NCBI GenBank assembly: GCA_947588275.1
Contig: CANPYJ010000017.1
Span: 1 to 38,316, forward strand
DNA: 38,316 nucleotides
Source: an uncultured Alphaproteobacteria bacterium
Lineage (GTDB): Bacteria > Pseudomonadota > Alphaproteobacteria > RF32 > CAG-239
Direction: 5' to 3'
How positions within the stretch are numbered: the stretch's first letter is position 1; each line of letters begins with the position of its first letter. Of this stretch, positions 23,384-32,400 are shown in pieces. The position numbers and the translations under genes are program-made. The notes beneath the pieces are model-generated. The model was given only the letters and a program-made list of their open reading frames with translations, searched no databases and was not told the origin of the DNA.

Positions 23384-23803
23384 ATGGGTTATTCTATCGG
23401 GCAAGTGGCTCGAAAAACAGGTCTCAGCACGTATACGCTGCGGTTTTATGAAAAAGAGGGGCTGCTGCCCAACGTGCGCAAAAACAGCGCCGGTTTGCGC
23501 GTGTTTTCTGATGCGGATTTGCAATGGTTGCAAATGATTGAATGTCTCAAGGAAACCGGCATGCCGCTTAAGGGAATCAGACAGTATATCGAATGGTTCG
23601 ACGCCGGAGATTCGACCTTGCCGCAGAGGTTGGAGATGTTTCAAAAACAACGCGAGAAAGTTTTGGCGGACATTGCCGCGCTGCAAAAGCATTTGGCCAA
23701 AATTGATTATAAAGTCAATCTTTATGCCAAGGCTGTTCGCTGCGGCAGCCTGCAAAAAGTCTTGCCCCAAACCAAAGGGCAGGACATCACGCAGGGATTT
23801 TGA
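23384..23803 (+). CDS. MerR-family transcriptional regulator
   Basis: A 139-residue regulator. The N-terminal winged helix-turn-helix YSIGQVARKTGLSTYTLRFYEKEGLLP is diagnostic of MerR. The dimerisation helix spans about 80-120 (LPQRLEMFQKQREKVLADIAALQ), followed by a short effector tail with one Cys (RCGSLQKV). It lacks the metal-binding Cys pairs of true MerR/CueR and is closer to aldehyde- or drug-type members. GGAGG is upstream of the ATG at 23384; the frame extends further upstream but across the promoter region. Its 3' end overlaps the convergent channel gene by 17 bases. The target beyond its own promoter is unknown. Confidence 0.88.
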   Translation: MGYSIGQVARKTGLSTYTLRFYEKEGLLPNVRKNSAGLRVFSDADLQWLQMIECLKETGMPLKGIRQYIEWFDAGDSTLPQRLEMFQKQREKVLADIAALQKHLAKIDYKVNLYAKAVRCGSLQKVLPQTKGQDITQGF

Positions 23804-26114
23804 CTCCGAGCTCGCGAAAACGGCTGATTATCTTGGTGCGCAGGTCGTCGGCAATGCCCGAACGACGGAAAACGTTGCCGGTATAGCAATTTAGAACAAA
23901 TTCCATTGACGTGTCTCCCAAGCCGCTGAATGTGACCGAGGGCGCCGGCGTGTTTAAGACCTCGGGGTTAGAGGCGGCAATTTCCAGCAATGTCTGCTTT
24001 ATCAGCGTCACATCGGCCTGGTAAGCGGTTTTGAGGCTGACACTGACGCGACCGCCGCGGCCGGAATAAGTATAGTTTATGAAACTCTTGGACAAGATGT
24101 CGGAGTTGGGAATGATGACGGTTGATTTGTCCCAAGTCTCAAGCTCGGTGGAGCGCATGTTTATCTGCCGGACGATGCCTTCCTGACCGTTGATGATAAC
24201 CCAGTCGCCGATTTTGAGCGAACGATCCCACAAAATGGTCATGCCGGCCGCCAGATTGCTGACCATATTTTGCAAACCTAAGCCAACGCCAAACGACAGC
24301 GCACCGGCGATAATCGTGATGCTGCTCAGGCTTCCGCCCATGATGGCAATGGCCAGCAGAGCCGAAACGATGAAGCCCAAAAAACCAATGGAAGAAACCA
24401 GCGAATTGCGCAAACCGGCGTCCATCTCAATCTTGCTGAGGCGGCCATTGACAAAGCTGTCTTTGAACATGCGAAAGAACGCCAGCAGGGCAAAAAAACA
24501 TATGATGCCGAGGGCAATGGAGGTGATGGAAACGTGCACGCCGCCGATATTGAAACCAACCAGAAAACGCCGAATGCGGGTGAGCATGAGATCGACCGAA
24601 ACGCCCCAAACGGCCAACAATACCAAGATGCCCAGCAGCCACATCAACGGGGTGAGCAGCAGTCCGAACCAAAATTCGGCTTTGACCAGTCGTCGCCGGT
24701 TGATGCGCAGCACACTAACCCAAAATCGAAGCAGCAACAGGCGGTGAAACAGTCCGCGCAGCAGGTTGTCAATGACATATAAGATGCCGATGACCAGTGC
24801 CGAAACAATAATTCGGTTGAGGATATATTCCGACAGGCGGATATAGCCGGCCAAAGAGAGCAAAAAGGCAATGACGACCACCAAACTCAGGCCAAGACTG
24901 ATTTTGGACGCGGTATCCAGTCCGGTAATCGGGGCATCGGCCTTAAGTTCGTCTTCGGAGAGTGTTTTGCCGCTGTAAAGAGTTTTGCGCGCTATCCAGA
25001 TGATACAAAACGCTTTGACCGCGTTGGCGAAAATTTTGAGCGAGTAAATGATGTCGGCGTTATATTCCATTTGCTGTGCCAAGGTCTGAAAAAACGACAC
25101 GACACAAATCGCGGCAGCCGAAATTATCAGCGTTCGGCTCACGGTTTTGGCCTTGGCGTCATCCAGAGCAATAATTCGCCATTTGTCGTTTTCGGGAATA
25201 AGCGAGGCTTTTATCAAAGCTTTGGTCAGGTAGTAATAAAGCAAATACAGCGCCGCGGTTCGCAAGAGCAGGCCGAAAGCGTCGCTGCTGATAAGCTCAA
25301 TGTTGCTTATCCAAAGCAAAAAAGCGCCGATGATAGCCGCCGGGATGGCTCCGCGCGCCACAAACATCCACGCGGTCGCCCGCACTTTCTGCGAATAATC
25401 CGGACGTTCGATGTCCGCGCCATAGCCGAAGCGGCGGCGGATATAACGTCCGAGCAGCCAGGCCGTAAGCAGAGCCGCAAGCATAGAGGCCAAAACGCCG
25501 ATGATATTGTTGTTGACTATGGTTTGTCGTGCCGATGACAACTGCGCATACCAAGTGAACGGCGATTTGACGAGTTCAAACACAAAGTCGGCAAATCCGG
25601 TCAGAGAACGCCAAAATTCCGCGGGATGAAAAATGGAACTTTGCTTGACCAAAATGCTGTTGAGCAGACGACGGTTGCGGATTTTCAGCACAAGAGAGTT
25701 TATCTCGTCAATTTTGGTCGTGAGCAAGTCGGCCTGCGCTATTTTGGCTTTGGCGGTTTCAACGGCGGTGGTCAGTTCTTTGCGCTGGCGGGCAATGTCG
25801 GTCGGCTCGGCGGCACCTTCGGCCGGCGCCGCGCCCAGAGCATCAAGTTTTTTTTGCGCCGAATTCAGGTCGGCGTTGAATAATTGTCGGGATTGTGTTA
25901 ACTGCGTCTGAAGCGTCGGCAGGTCTTGCAACATTTCAGACATTTGCTCCGATGTCGCCTTGCCGCCGTTTATCTGCGCAAACATGTTTTCCAGTTGTTT
26001 GTCGGTTTGGTTCAAATTGACGGGGCGGGGCGCGGCTTCCGCCGGAGTTTCTTGGGCGCGAACAGTCGAAATCGATAATAAAACGGTGAACAGCAGGCAA
26101 AAAATCTGACGCAT
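23787..26114 (-). CDS. MscS-family mechanosensitive channel (large, MscK/KefA-like)
   Basis: A 775-residue protein. After a signal peptide (cleavage near VRAQ, residue 21) comes a periplasmic coiled-coil region (about 25-135) with PTLQTQLTQSRQLF. A series of hydrophobic segments runs from about 185 to 560. The pore helix LSFGVGLGLQNMVSNLAAG is followed by the MscS beta domain GDWVIINGQEGIVRQINMRSTELETWD. It ends with the mixed alpha/beta vestibule. The channel releases solutes when membrane tension rises on osmotic downshock. It is larger than MscS (about 286 residues) and nearer the YbdG/YjeP/MscK group. It overlaps merR tail to tail. Confidence 0.92.
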   Translation of the reverse strand: MRQIFCLLFTVLLSISTVRAQETPAEAAPRPVNLNQTDKQLENMFAQINGGKATSEQMSEMLQDLPTLQTQLTQSRQLFNADLNSAQKKLDALGAAPAEGAAEPTDIARQRKELTTAVETAKAKIAQADLLTTKIDEINSLVLKIRNRRLLNSILVKQSSIFHPAEFWRSLTGFADFVFELVKSPFTWYAQLSSARQTIVNNNIIGVLASMLAALLTAWLLGRYIRRRFGYGADIERPDYSQKVRATAWMFVARGAIPAAIIGAFLLWISNIELISSDAFGLLLRTAALYLLYYYLTKALIKASLIPENDKWRIIALDDAKAKTVSRTLIISAAAICVVSFFQTLAQQMEYNADIIYSLKIFANAVKAFCIIWIARKTLYSGKTLSEDELKADAPITGLDTASKISLGLSLVVVIAFLLSLAGYIRLSEYILNRIIVSALVIGILYVIDNLLRGLFHRLLLLRFWVSVLRINRRRLVKAEFWFGLLLTPLMWLLGILVLLAVWGVSVDLMLTRIRRFLVGFNIGGVHVSITSIALGIICFFALLAFFRMFKDSFVNGRLSKIEMDAGLRNSLVSSIGFLGFIVSALLAIAIMGGSLSSITIIAGALSFGVGLGLQNMVSNLAAGMTILWDRSLKIGDWVIINGQEGIVRQINMRSTELETWDKSTVIIPNSDILSKSFINYTYSGRGGRVSVSLKTAYQADVTLIKQTLLEIAASNPEVLNTPAPSVTFSGLGDTSMEFVLNCYTGNVFRRSGIADDLRTKIISRFRELGVKIPA

Positions 26115-26192
26115 GGGTTTGTTCCTTGTTTAAGCGGCGCTGTAGAATATGGGCTCAAATTTGTCCAAATCAAGAGCGGTAAGGTATTCGGC

Positions 26193-26223
26193 AAAAAAAT
26201 CCCCGCCTTGAGTCCGGCGGGGA
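26193..26223 (-). terminator. Terminator of the LEA-like gene pair
   Basis: On the minus strand TCCCCGCC / GGCGGGGA with an eight-base loop is followed by a run of seven T residues, 14 bases after the stop of the gene at 26237-26518. Confidence 0.85.
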
Positions 26224-26236
26224 ATAAGACGAAAGC

Positions 26237-26518
26237 CTATTGTTTTTTACGGCGTTTCAGATTGTGTTCTTTTTCTTTGATAGCGTCTTTGGCCTTTTCG
26301 GCTTTTTCGGAAACGCGGTTTTTGGTTTTGTGAGAGGCTTCTTTGGTTTTGTCCCACGCGGCTTCGGATTTTTCAGAGATAAATTCGCCGGCGGCCGAAA
26401 CACCGTCTTTGGTGGCTTCCCAAGCGTCGGAGCTGACTTCTTTGGTCTTTTCCCAAGCACGGTCGGCAAATCTTTTGGTTTTTTCCCAGCCGGAAGGTTC
26501 GGTTTGCGGTGTGGTCAT
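26237..26518 (-). CDS. LEA-like 11-mer repeat protein, soluble
   Basis: A 93-residue, highly charged protein with no signal or membrane segment. It carries AWEKTKEVSSDAWEATKDG and further KTKEASHKTK / EKAEKAKDAIKE units that recur with an approximate 11-residue period, as in group 3 LEA proteins and YtxH/CsbD-like stress proteins. Amphipathic helices of this type bind membranes or protect proteins in drying or osmotic stress. Its repeats match those of the membrane-anchored protein encoded 24 bases upstream, so the two arose by duplication and form an operon. AAGGAG precedes the ATG. The function is inferred. Confidence 0.7.
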   Translation of the reverse strand: MTTPQTEPSGWEKTKRFADRAWEKTKEVSSDAWEATKDGVSAAGEFISEKSEAAWDKTKEASHKTKNRVSEKAEKAKDAIKEKEHNLKRRKKQ

Positions 26519-26542
26519 GTTGTTTCTCCTTGTTGATGTTGA

Positions 26543-26947
26543 CTAATCGGCTATCGCGCGGTTGCGAACAGGGTCATAAGTGCCGTCCGCGGCAGTCGCA
26601 GGTGCGGTTTCCAAAGCAGGTGCCGGTTCAGGATCGGGCGTGACGGCGTCTTTGGTGGCTTCCCAAGCATCGGAGCTCACTTCTTTGGTTTTGTCCCAAG
26701 CGTTTGAGGTTCCCTCTTTGGTGGCTTCCCAAGCATCGGAGCTCACTTCTTTGGTTTTGTCCCAAGCGTTTGAGGTTCCTTCTTTGGTGGCTTCCCAAGC
26801 GTCGGAACTGACGTCTTTGGTCTTTTCCCAAACGGTATCATCGTCCGCCGATTCGGCACGCGTGGTTCCGGTGAAAAAACTGCTGATGATGAAATAGGCC
26901 AAAATCAGCAGCACGATGTATATGATATAGCGGATAATTCGGCTCAT
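26543..26947 (-). CDS. Membrane-anchored LEA-like repeat protein
   Basis: A 134-residue protein with one N-terminal membrane helix (about 6-26, IIYIVLLILAYFIISSFF). The central part consists of 22-residue units SSDAWEATKEGTSNAWDKTKE repeated in tandem, and the tail is Pro/Ala-rich (PDPEPAPALETAPATAADG). The repeats are nearly identical at the DNA level (26655-26834), so copy number may vary. Topology places the repeats outside the cytoplasm if the basic N-terminus (MSRIIR) stays inside. CAGGAGAATAA precedes the ATG. It is the first gene of a two-gene operon with 26237-26518. Confidence 0.7.
   Translation of the reverse strand: MSRIIRYIIYIVLLILAYFIISSFFTGTTRAESADDDTVWEKTKDVSSDAWEATKEGTSNAWDKTKEVSSDAWEATKEGTSNAWDKTKEVSSDAWEATKDAVTPDPEPAPALETAPATAADGTYDPVRNRAIAD
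26655..26834. repeat. 66-base tandem repeats inside the LEA-like gene
   Basis: Units 26655-26720 and 26721-26786 differ at only one base that I can see (TCCCTC versus TCCTTC), and a third, diverged partial unit starts at 26787. Each unit encodes 22 residues. Near identity indicates recent slippage or unequal crossing-over. Confidence 0.9.
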
Positions 26948-27023
26948 ATTTATTCTCCTGAAATTTGATACAGGTCAGGAGATAAGCGCAGGCAGGGAGG
27001 TTTTAAATAAAACTTTATTCTAC

Positions 27024-27359
27024 TTATTTTTTGAAGACAAAAAACACCGCAAGCAGCATAAAGACAAAGCCTACGAGATAGTTCCAGCGAAATTCTTCCT
27101 TGAGGTACAAGACCGAAAAGACCGCAAACACAACCAGAGTGATGACCTCTTGCATAATCTTGAGTTGGGCGGCGCTGAAAAACTCGTGTCCGATGCGGTT
27201 GGCCGGCACTTGAAAACAATATTCAAAAAAGGCGATGCCCCAACTGACAAGCACAATCAGCCACAGAGGGCCGGATTTGAACTTGAGATGGCCATACCAG
27301 GCAAAAGTCATAAATATATTGGAAACAGTCAATAAAATTATCGGGTAAAAAGCGCGCAT
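27024..27359 (-). CDS. DUF486-family small membrane protein
   Basis: A 111-residue protein with four hydrophobic segments. It begins MRAFYPIILLTVSNIFMTFAWYG and contains WGIAFFEYCFQVPANRIGH, the signature of DUF486, a relative of the small drug/metabolite transporter fold. The transported compound is unknown. AAGGACATCTT precedes the ATG, and a promoter candidate with TTGACA lies at 27403-27430. Confidence 0.88.
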   Translation of the reverse strand: MRAFYPIILLTVSNIFMTFAWYGHLKFKSGPLWLIVLVSWGIAFFEYCFQVPANRIGHEFFSAAQLKIMQEVITLVVFAVFSVLYLKEEFRWNYLVGFVFMLLAVFFVFKK

Positions 27360-27402
27360 AAGATGTCCTTCGGCAACAGTCTAAACAGTCTTTCGGCCAA
27401 GA

Positions 27403-27430
27403 GAAATACACCCCTCTTAAAAAATGTCAA
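27403..27430 (-). promoter_or_regulatory. Candidate promoter of the DUF486 gene
   Basis: On the minus strand TTGACA (27425-27430) and TATTTC (27403-27408) are 16 bases apart, about 45 bases before the ATG. Confidence 0.45.
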
Positions 27431-27475
27431 TAGGTGGCGTCGGAACGGTGATTAATTCTTAATCCAATTGTTTGG

Positions 27476-27520
27476 TTGACTTTTGTCGCGAATTTTTGCT
27501 ATATAGAACATATATAGAAC
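27476..27520 (+). promoter_or_regulatory. SOS promoter with LexA direct-repeat box
   Basis: TTGACT (27476-27481) and TATATA (27500-27505) are 18 bases apart. Immediately downstream, at 27506-27520, is GAAC-ATATATA-GAAC, the exact GAAC-N7-GAAC form of the alphaproteobacterial LexA site, which is a direct repeat and not the palindrome of E. coli. A repressor there would cover the transcription start. The polymerase gene begins 14 bases after the box. Confidence 0.85.
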
Positions 27521-27534
27521 AAAATGGAGGCGAA

Positions 27535-28713
27535 ATGAAACAACATATCATCGCTTTGGCCGATTGTGATTCGTTTTATGTATCGTGCGAACGTAAAGAC
27601 GATCGCCGGCTTGAAGGCCGACCCGTCTGCGTGATGACCGGCGCCGGCAATAAGGGAATTGTCGTTTCACGCTCCAAAGAAGCCAAAGCGCTCGGAATTG
27701 CGATGGGTGCGCCGTATTTTCAGGTTAAAGACCTCGGGGCTCAGGTCGCGTTTATTCCGGCACGCATGCAGCGTTATGCCGAGATTTCGCGTCAAGTTAT
27801 GGAAATTGTCAAAACTTTCAGTCCTGAGGTGGAAGTCTGTTCGATTGACGAGGCTTATCTTGACCTGACCGGTTTGGACAAGGTGTATAAGTGCGACTGG
27901 CCGCAACTGGCGGAAAATATTCGCCAAAGCGTTTGGAAGAAGGCGCATATTCCGGTTTCGGTCGGTCTCGGGAGTTCTAAAATTTTGGCCAAGCTGGCAA
28001 GTGACAAAGCCAAAAACAACGCCGGCGTGTTTGTTATTTGGCCCGATAAGATTATGGATATTATCGGCGATACGCCGATTGAGGAAGTCTCGGGCATCGG
28101 CCGGCATAATCTGAGGCGTTTGCAGATGTTGGGAGTGTTTACGGTGCGGCAGCTGACGGCGCAGGACAATGCTTGGGTACGCAAGGTTTTAGGGATTAAC
28201 GGATTGTGTCTTAAGCATGAGCTTTTGGGAACACTGACTTCGCCGGTTAATTCGCTGCCGGCTGCGGCGCAGTCAATCCAAGACAGCCGAAGTTTTGAGG
28301 ACTTTACCGACAGTTTGGAGTTTTTGCGGCGGGCGTTGCAGACGCATGTGCATGAGGCTTGTCAAAAACTCCGGCAAAACAAGGGGTTTTGCGGCGGGCT
28401 GGAAGTGATGCTTAAAACCAGAGATTTTAAGGTAATGGCCGTCGCCACGCGATTTGCGCGCGCCACCAATTCGGATTTTGAAATCGGCGAGGCCGCGCAG
28501 CAGCTTTTGACTATGTTGTACAAACCCAAAATTCTTTATCGCAGTACCGGCGCCACCCTCAAACGTTTGACTTATGGCGTTGAGCAGCAGGCCACGCTGT
28601 TTGACGACTGGAAGCCGGTTAATGATTGCCTGTCAACGACGATTGACAAACTGGAGGCCAAATACGGCCGCGGAATCGTCTGCGCGGGAACTTCGGCGCC
28701 AAACCGACATTAG
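27535..28713 (+). CDS. umuC: UmuC-like Y-family DNA polymerase
   Basis: A 392-residue translesion polymerase. Catalytic carboxylates are Asp 10 (ALADCDSFY) and Asp105-Glu106 (SIDEAYLDL). The little-finger domain is in the C-terminal half, and QATLF at 352-356 is a sliding-clamp binding motif. The tail YGRGIVCAG resembles the C-terminal end of UmuC more than DinB. It makes error-prone synthesis past lesions. I chose the ATG at 27535, after TGGAGGCGAA; the open frame begins 63 bases earlier inside the promoter. No umuD is next to it, so an unlinked UmuD or independent action must be assumed. Confidence 0.9.
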   Translation: MKQHIIALADCDSFYVSCERKDDRRLEGRPVCVMTGAGNKGIVVSRSKEAKALGIAMGAPYFQVKDLGAQVAFIPARMQRYAEISRQVMEIVKTFSPEVEVCSIDEAYLDLTGLDKVYKCDWPQLAENIRQSVWKKAHIPVSVGLGSSKILAKLASDKAKNNAGVFVIWPDKIMDIIGDTPIEEVSGIGRHNLRRLQMLGVFTVRQLTAQDNAWVRKVLGINGLCLKHELLGTLTSPVNSLPAAAQSIQDSRSFEDFTDSLEFLRRALQTHVHEACQKLRQNKGFCGGLEVMLKTRDFKVMAVATRFARATNSDFEIGEAAQQLLTMLYKPKILYRSTGATLKRLTYGVEQQATLFDDWKPVNDCLSTTIDKLEAKYGRGIVCAGTSAPNRH

Positions 28714-28803
28714 TCGACGGATGCGGCATTGAACGGATTTGGGCGGCAGGTTGTTATCATAATTTTAATTTTTGGGGAGTATACGTGAATAAAAGGATAC
28801 ATT

Positions 28804-29310
28804 ATGCCCCAAAATGCCAACGACATAATTTCTGCATTGCAAACCGAGTTAAGGCAGTGCATCAGAAACGGCGCAGGACCTTTCTTGGCCGCCGTTTACG
28901 ATGCCGACGGCAAACTTATCGCCAAAGCGGCCAACAGCGTTGTTCGTGACAAATGCAGTCATTGCCATGCTGAAATGAATGCCATCAAAGCGGCCGAACA
29001 GGCCTTGGGGACTTATGATTTGTCGGATTATAATTTAAGCCTTTATGTGACTTCGGAGCCTTGTCTGATGTGCCTCGGCGGCATTATGTGGTCGGGAATT
29101 AAGGCGGTTTATTATTCCGTGCCTTCGGTCAAAGTGGAACAAATTACGGGTTTTGATGAGGGTTTTAAGGCAAATTGGCATCAGGAGTTTGAAAAGCGCG
29201 GCATCAAGGTTGTCGGCAATATCGGCGTGGAAGAGGGCGAGGCCGTTTTGAGAGAATATATGGCTTTGGGCAAAACCGTTTATCGTCCGGGCCGTCAAAC
29301 AGTTAAATAA
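28804..29310 (+). CDS. Nucleoside/guanine deaminase-like zinc enzyme
   Basis: A 168-residue member of the cytidine-deaminase-like superfamily. Zinc ligands and catalytic Glu are in HAEMNAI (His 55, Glu 57) and PCLMC (Cys 87, Cys 90). The N-terminal GPFLAAVYDADGKLIAKAANSV and the SEPCLMCLGGIMWSGI segment resemble GuaD-type guanine deaminases more than tRNA adenosine deaminase TadA. The likely reaction is hydrolytic deamination of a purine base or nucleoside. AAAGGATACATT precedes the ATG. It lies 90 bases downstream of umuC on the same strand and might share its transcript. Confidence 0.85.
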   Translation: MPQNANDIISALQTELRQCIRNGAGPFLAAVYDADGKLIAKAANSVVRDKCSHCHAEMNAIKAAEQALGTYDLSDYNLSLYVTSEPCLMCLGGIMWSGIKAVYYSVPSVKVEQITGFDEGFKANWHQEFEKRGIKVVGNIGVEEGEAVLREYMALGKTVYRPGRQTVK

Positions 29311-29376
29311 TCCGATTTAAAAATCCTCAAAATGCGCTCGGCAGACGATGATAGAATCTGACAGGATAGCTCTGTG

Positions 29377-29410
29377 TCGAATATCCTGCGCCGCGGCGCA
29401 GGATATTCGA
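29377..29410. repeat. Perfect 34-base palindrome between convergent genes
   Basis: Seventeen bases (29377-29393) are followed directly by their exact reverse complement. Flanking CTCTGT (29370-29375) and ACAGAG on the other side, and further out GAATCT and AGATTC, extend the symmetry imperfectly to about 85 bases. It sits between the deaminase gene and the end of the first autotransporter. It lacks the T run of an ordinary terminator but could stall transcription or extrude as a cruciform; a REP-like dispersed element is likely. Confidence 0.8.
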
Positions 29411-29427
29411 GGGTGACAGAGATTCGG

Positions 29428-32400
29428 TCAGAGCTTGTATTTCATGCCCAAAAGTCCCGAGTGATCTTGATAGTGACTGCGGAAGTGTCCTTCGTAGTTG
29501 GCGGAAATGTCCGTATCTTTGTTGACTTCCATCGAAACACCCGCGCCGACTTCGACACCTAAGCGGTTTAACGGCTGTCCCTTAACGCGATAGCCTTGTC
29601 CGTTTGGCAGAGAAACTACGGAATCGCCGTCAGGTCTTTCCAAATCGTAGGTTGTGGCAATGCGCAGCTCGGGCGTTATGACCATCCGGTTTCTGAGAAT
29701 CCAAGGCTGGCTGATTTTGGCTCCGAATAACCCGGTGATAATGTCGGAATTGCGGCCTGAAACATGCAAACCGGCCGTGTCCGTATAACCGTCCTGATCC
29801 AGATTGAGATAGCGCAGTCCAAGTTGCGGCACAAATTTTAAACCGTACGGCGCAAAAAATTCATAACCGGTCACCAGCTGCATGCCGAGGGTTTTTACCG
29901 AATATTTGGCGTGAATCAGATATTCGGCAACTTTTTTCTTTTCTTTATAATCCGACCAGCCGTAGGACAAGATGCCGTTTAAGAACCAGTTGCTCGGCTT
30001 ATATTCGCCGTAAACAAAGCCGGTGTTGGTGTTGACGTCTGTCTGGCGATGAAAGCCGTCAATGTCGGTTTGGCCGTAAGCATAACCGATACCGGCTTTC
30101 CAAAAGAGGCCGAATTTTCTTTCCAAACCGAGAGCTATGCCATAGGTGTCGGAACTCCAGCCATGGGCTCCGTAGGCGGTATCCAGTTTGGCGTGATTGC
30201 CCATAAGCTGCACCCAGGCGTTGGCGTCGCGATAAGGATTTTCGCCGGAAAAGATGCCGCGCCAATCGGAAGCAGTGCCGCTGCTTAGTCTGCTGCCTAC
30301 GGCGCCGAAAATTTCATTGCTGATGGTCGTTTGTTCCTGTTGCACCATGTCGGCCGTTTCCGGAGACCAGGCCGCGATGTCGTCCAAGCCTTCTTGCAGC
30401 GTGTCGGCCGACTGCAGCTTGGCCGAGACGGAGTCAGCCACGTGGTTGAACTGATGGTTTTCATCAGGGGCACGGTCATAAATCAACGCCTCAACAGCCG
30501 CAGCGCTGTTGGCATCGGTCCGGAGAGCGCCTCTGATTTCGCCGGCCGATTTGCGGGAGACTTCGTATGCACCGTTTGTCGCACCCTCTTTGAGGTTGTA
30601 AAAAGTGTTGTTTTGGAGTTCAAAATTTTTATCAAGCGAACCGCCGTCGCCAATCAAGTCAACCGTGCCGCCTTTGTAGCCGTTTTTCATCAAGAGGGTC
30701 AATTTGGCTCCGTTGTTTGTTACCTGATTGGTAATGGTCGTTTTGCCGGCGGTGGCAACAAGTTCCGAACCCGTTTCAAAAACAAGTTTTCCGTTGCCGT
30801 CGATGCCACCGTCAAGAGTCAGCTTGGAATTTGAGGCAACATTTACATTGCCTTGGTTGTAAATGTCGTTAAAATCGCCGTCTGAGCCGTTAACTCTGTT
30901 GCCTGAAAACACGGCATCGCCTTTGATTTTAACCGTGCTATCTGTGTCGTTGTAAATGGCGCCGCCCTTTGATCCGTCGGTCGAGTTGTTGACAAAGTTG
31001 GTGTTGCCCTCAAGCGTAACGGTGCCTTTGTTCCAGTTATAAATTGCCCCGCCGCCGGTCGTGGCTTTGTTGTTCTCAAAATCGCCGCCATCCTTAAGCT
31101 CCAGCGTGCCTCCATAGTTCAGAACCGCACCGCCGTATTTGGCTGCGTTGTCCTTAAACGTTGCATGCTTTTGAGAACTGACCGTTCCGGAGTTGTATAT
31201 GGCGCCGCCCATGTTGGCGGCCTCATTGTGCGAAAAAGTCAATTCGCCGTCTTGAGCAGTGAAGGTTTTGCTGTTATAAATTGCGCCGCCGTTTTTTTCC
31301 GAAGAATTGCCTTCAAACGTTATGTCGGCCTGAGAATTAACGATTCCGGCATTGTAAACGGCACCGCCTCCGGCGGTTGCCTGATTATGCGCAAAAGTCA
31401 GGCTGCCGTTTTCGATATTGATTGTGCCGTCACTGTAAATGGCGCCGCCGCTGTTTGACGAAGTGTTGTTTTCAAAAGTATTGGTGCCGTGAAGATTGGT
31501 TTGAGCGCCCCAGTTATAATATGCTCCGCCGCTGTTTGACGAAGTGTTGCCGGAAAACGAAGCGTCCGTCAGGTTCATGACCGCGTCTGAGGCATTCATG
31601 ACCGCGCCGCCAAACTTGGCCGTGTTGTTCTCGAATTTGGCATTGCTCATGGTTATTTCGCTGCCTTCGGCATTATTGTAAATGGCGCCGCCTGAACCTG
31701 TTTCGGCACTGTTGTTCTTAAACTCGACGGCACCGTTGAAAGAGACTGTGGCGTGACCATTGCTCCTCGTGATGTTGCTGAGCGCACCGCCGCTTTCTGC
31801 CTTGTTGCCGTCAAATACGGTTTCACCCATCTTTACGGTGCCACCCTGATTTGAAATGGCGCCGCCGAGTTTGGCTTCGTTGTCCTTAAAAACAGAATGT
31901 CCGGTGATGGTGACATCGGTACCGTTAAAGATGGCGCCGCCGCTGGTGTCGGATTTGTTTTCAGAAAAAACGGCTTCTTCCGTTTCTACCGTGAAAACGC
32001 CTGTGTTGCTGTAAGATCGGTCATTATAAACTGCGCCGCCGGCATAAGCTTGATTCTTTTCAAAAGTTACCTTCTTGCCTTTGATGGTGAAGTCTTTATT
32101 GTTGGAAACCGCGCCGCCTCTGTTCAAGTCGCCGCCGCCTTTAGCCTGATTTCCGACAAACGATGTCGTGCCGTCCAAGGTAACCTGACCGACGTTGTGA
32201 ATTGCTCCGCCAAAACCAGTGTCAGCTTTATTATCCTTAAAAGTATTGGTGCCGCTCATTTCAACGGTGCCTTTATTATAAATGGCGCCGCCGACACCCT
32301 GAGAAGCTCGTTCTCTGTGCACGGTGTTGTTTTCAAACGTATGTTCACCGTCTTTGAGAGTTATGTGGCCGTTGGTTTCGTTGTAAAAGACGCCACCGTC

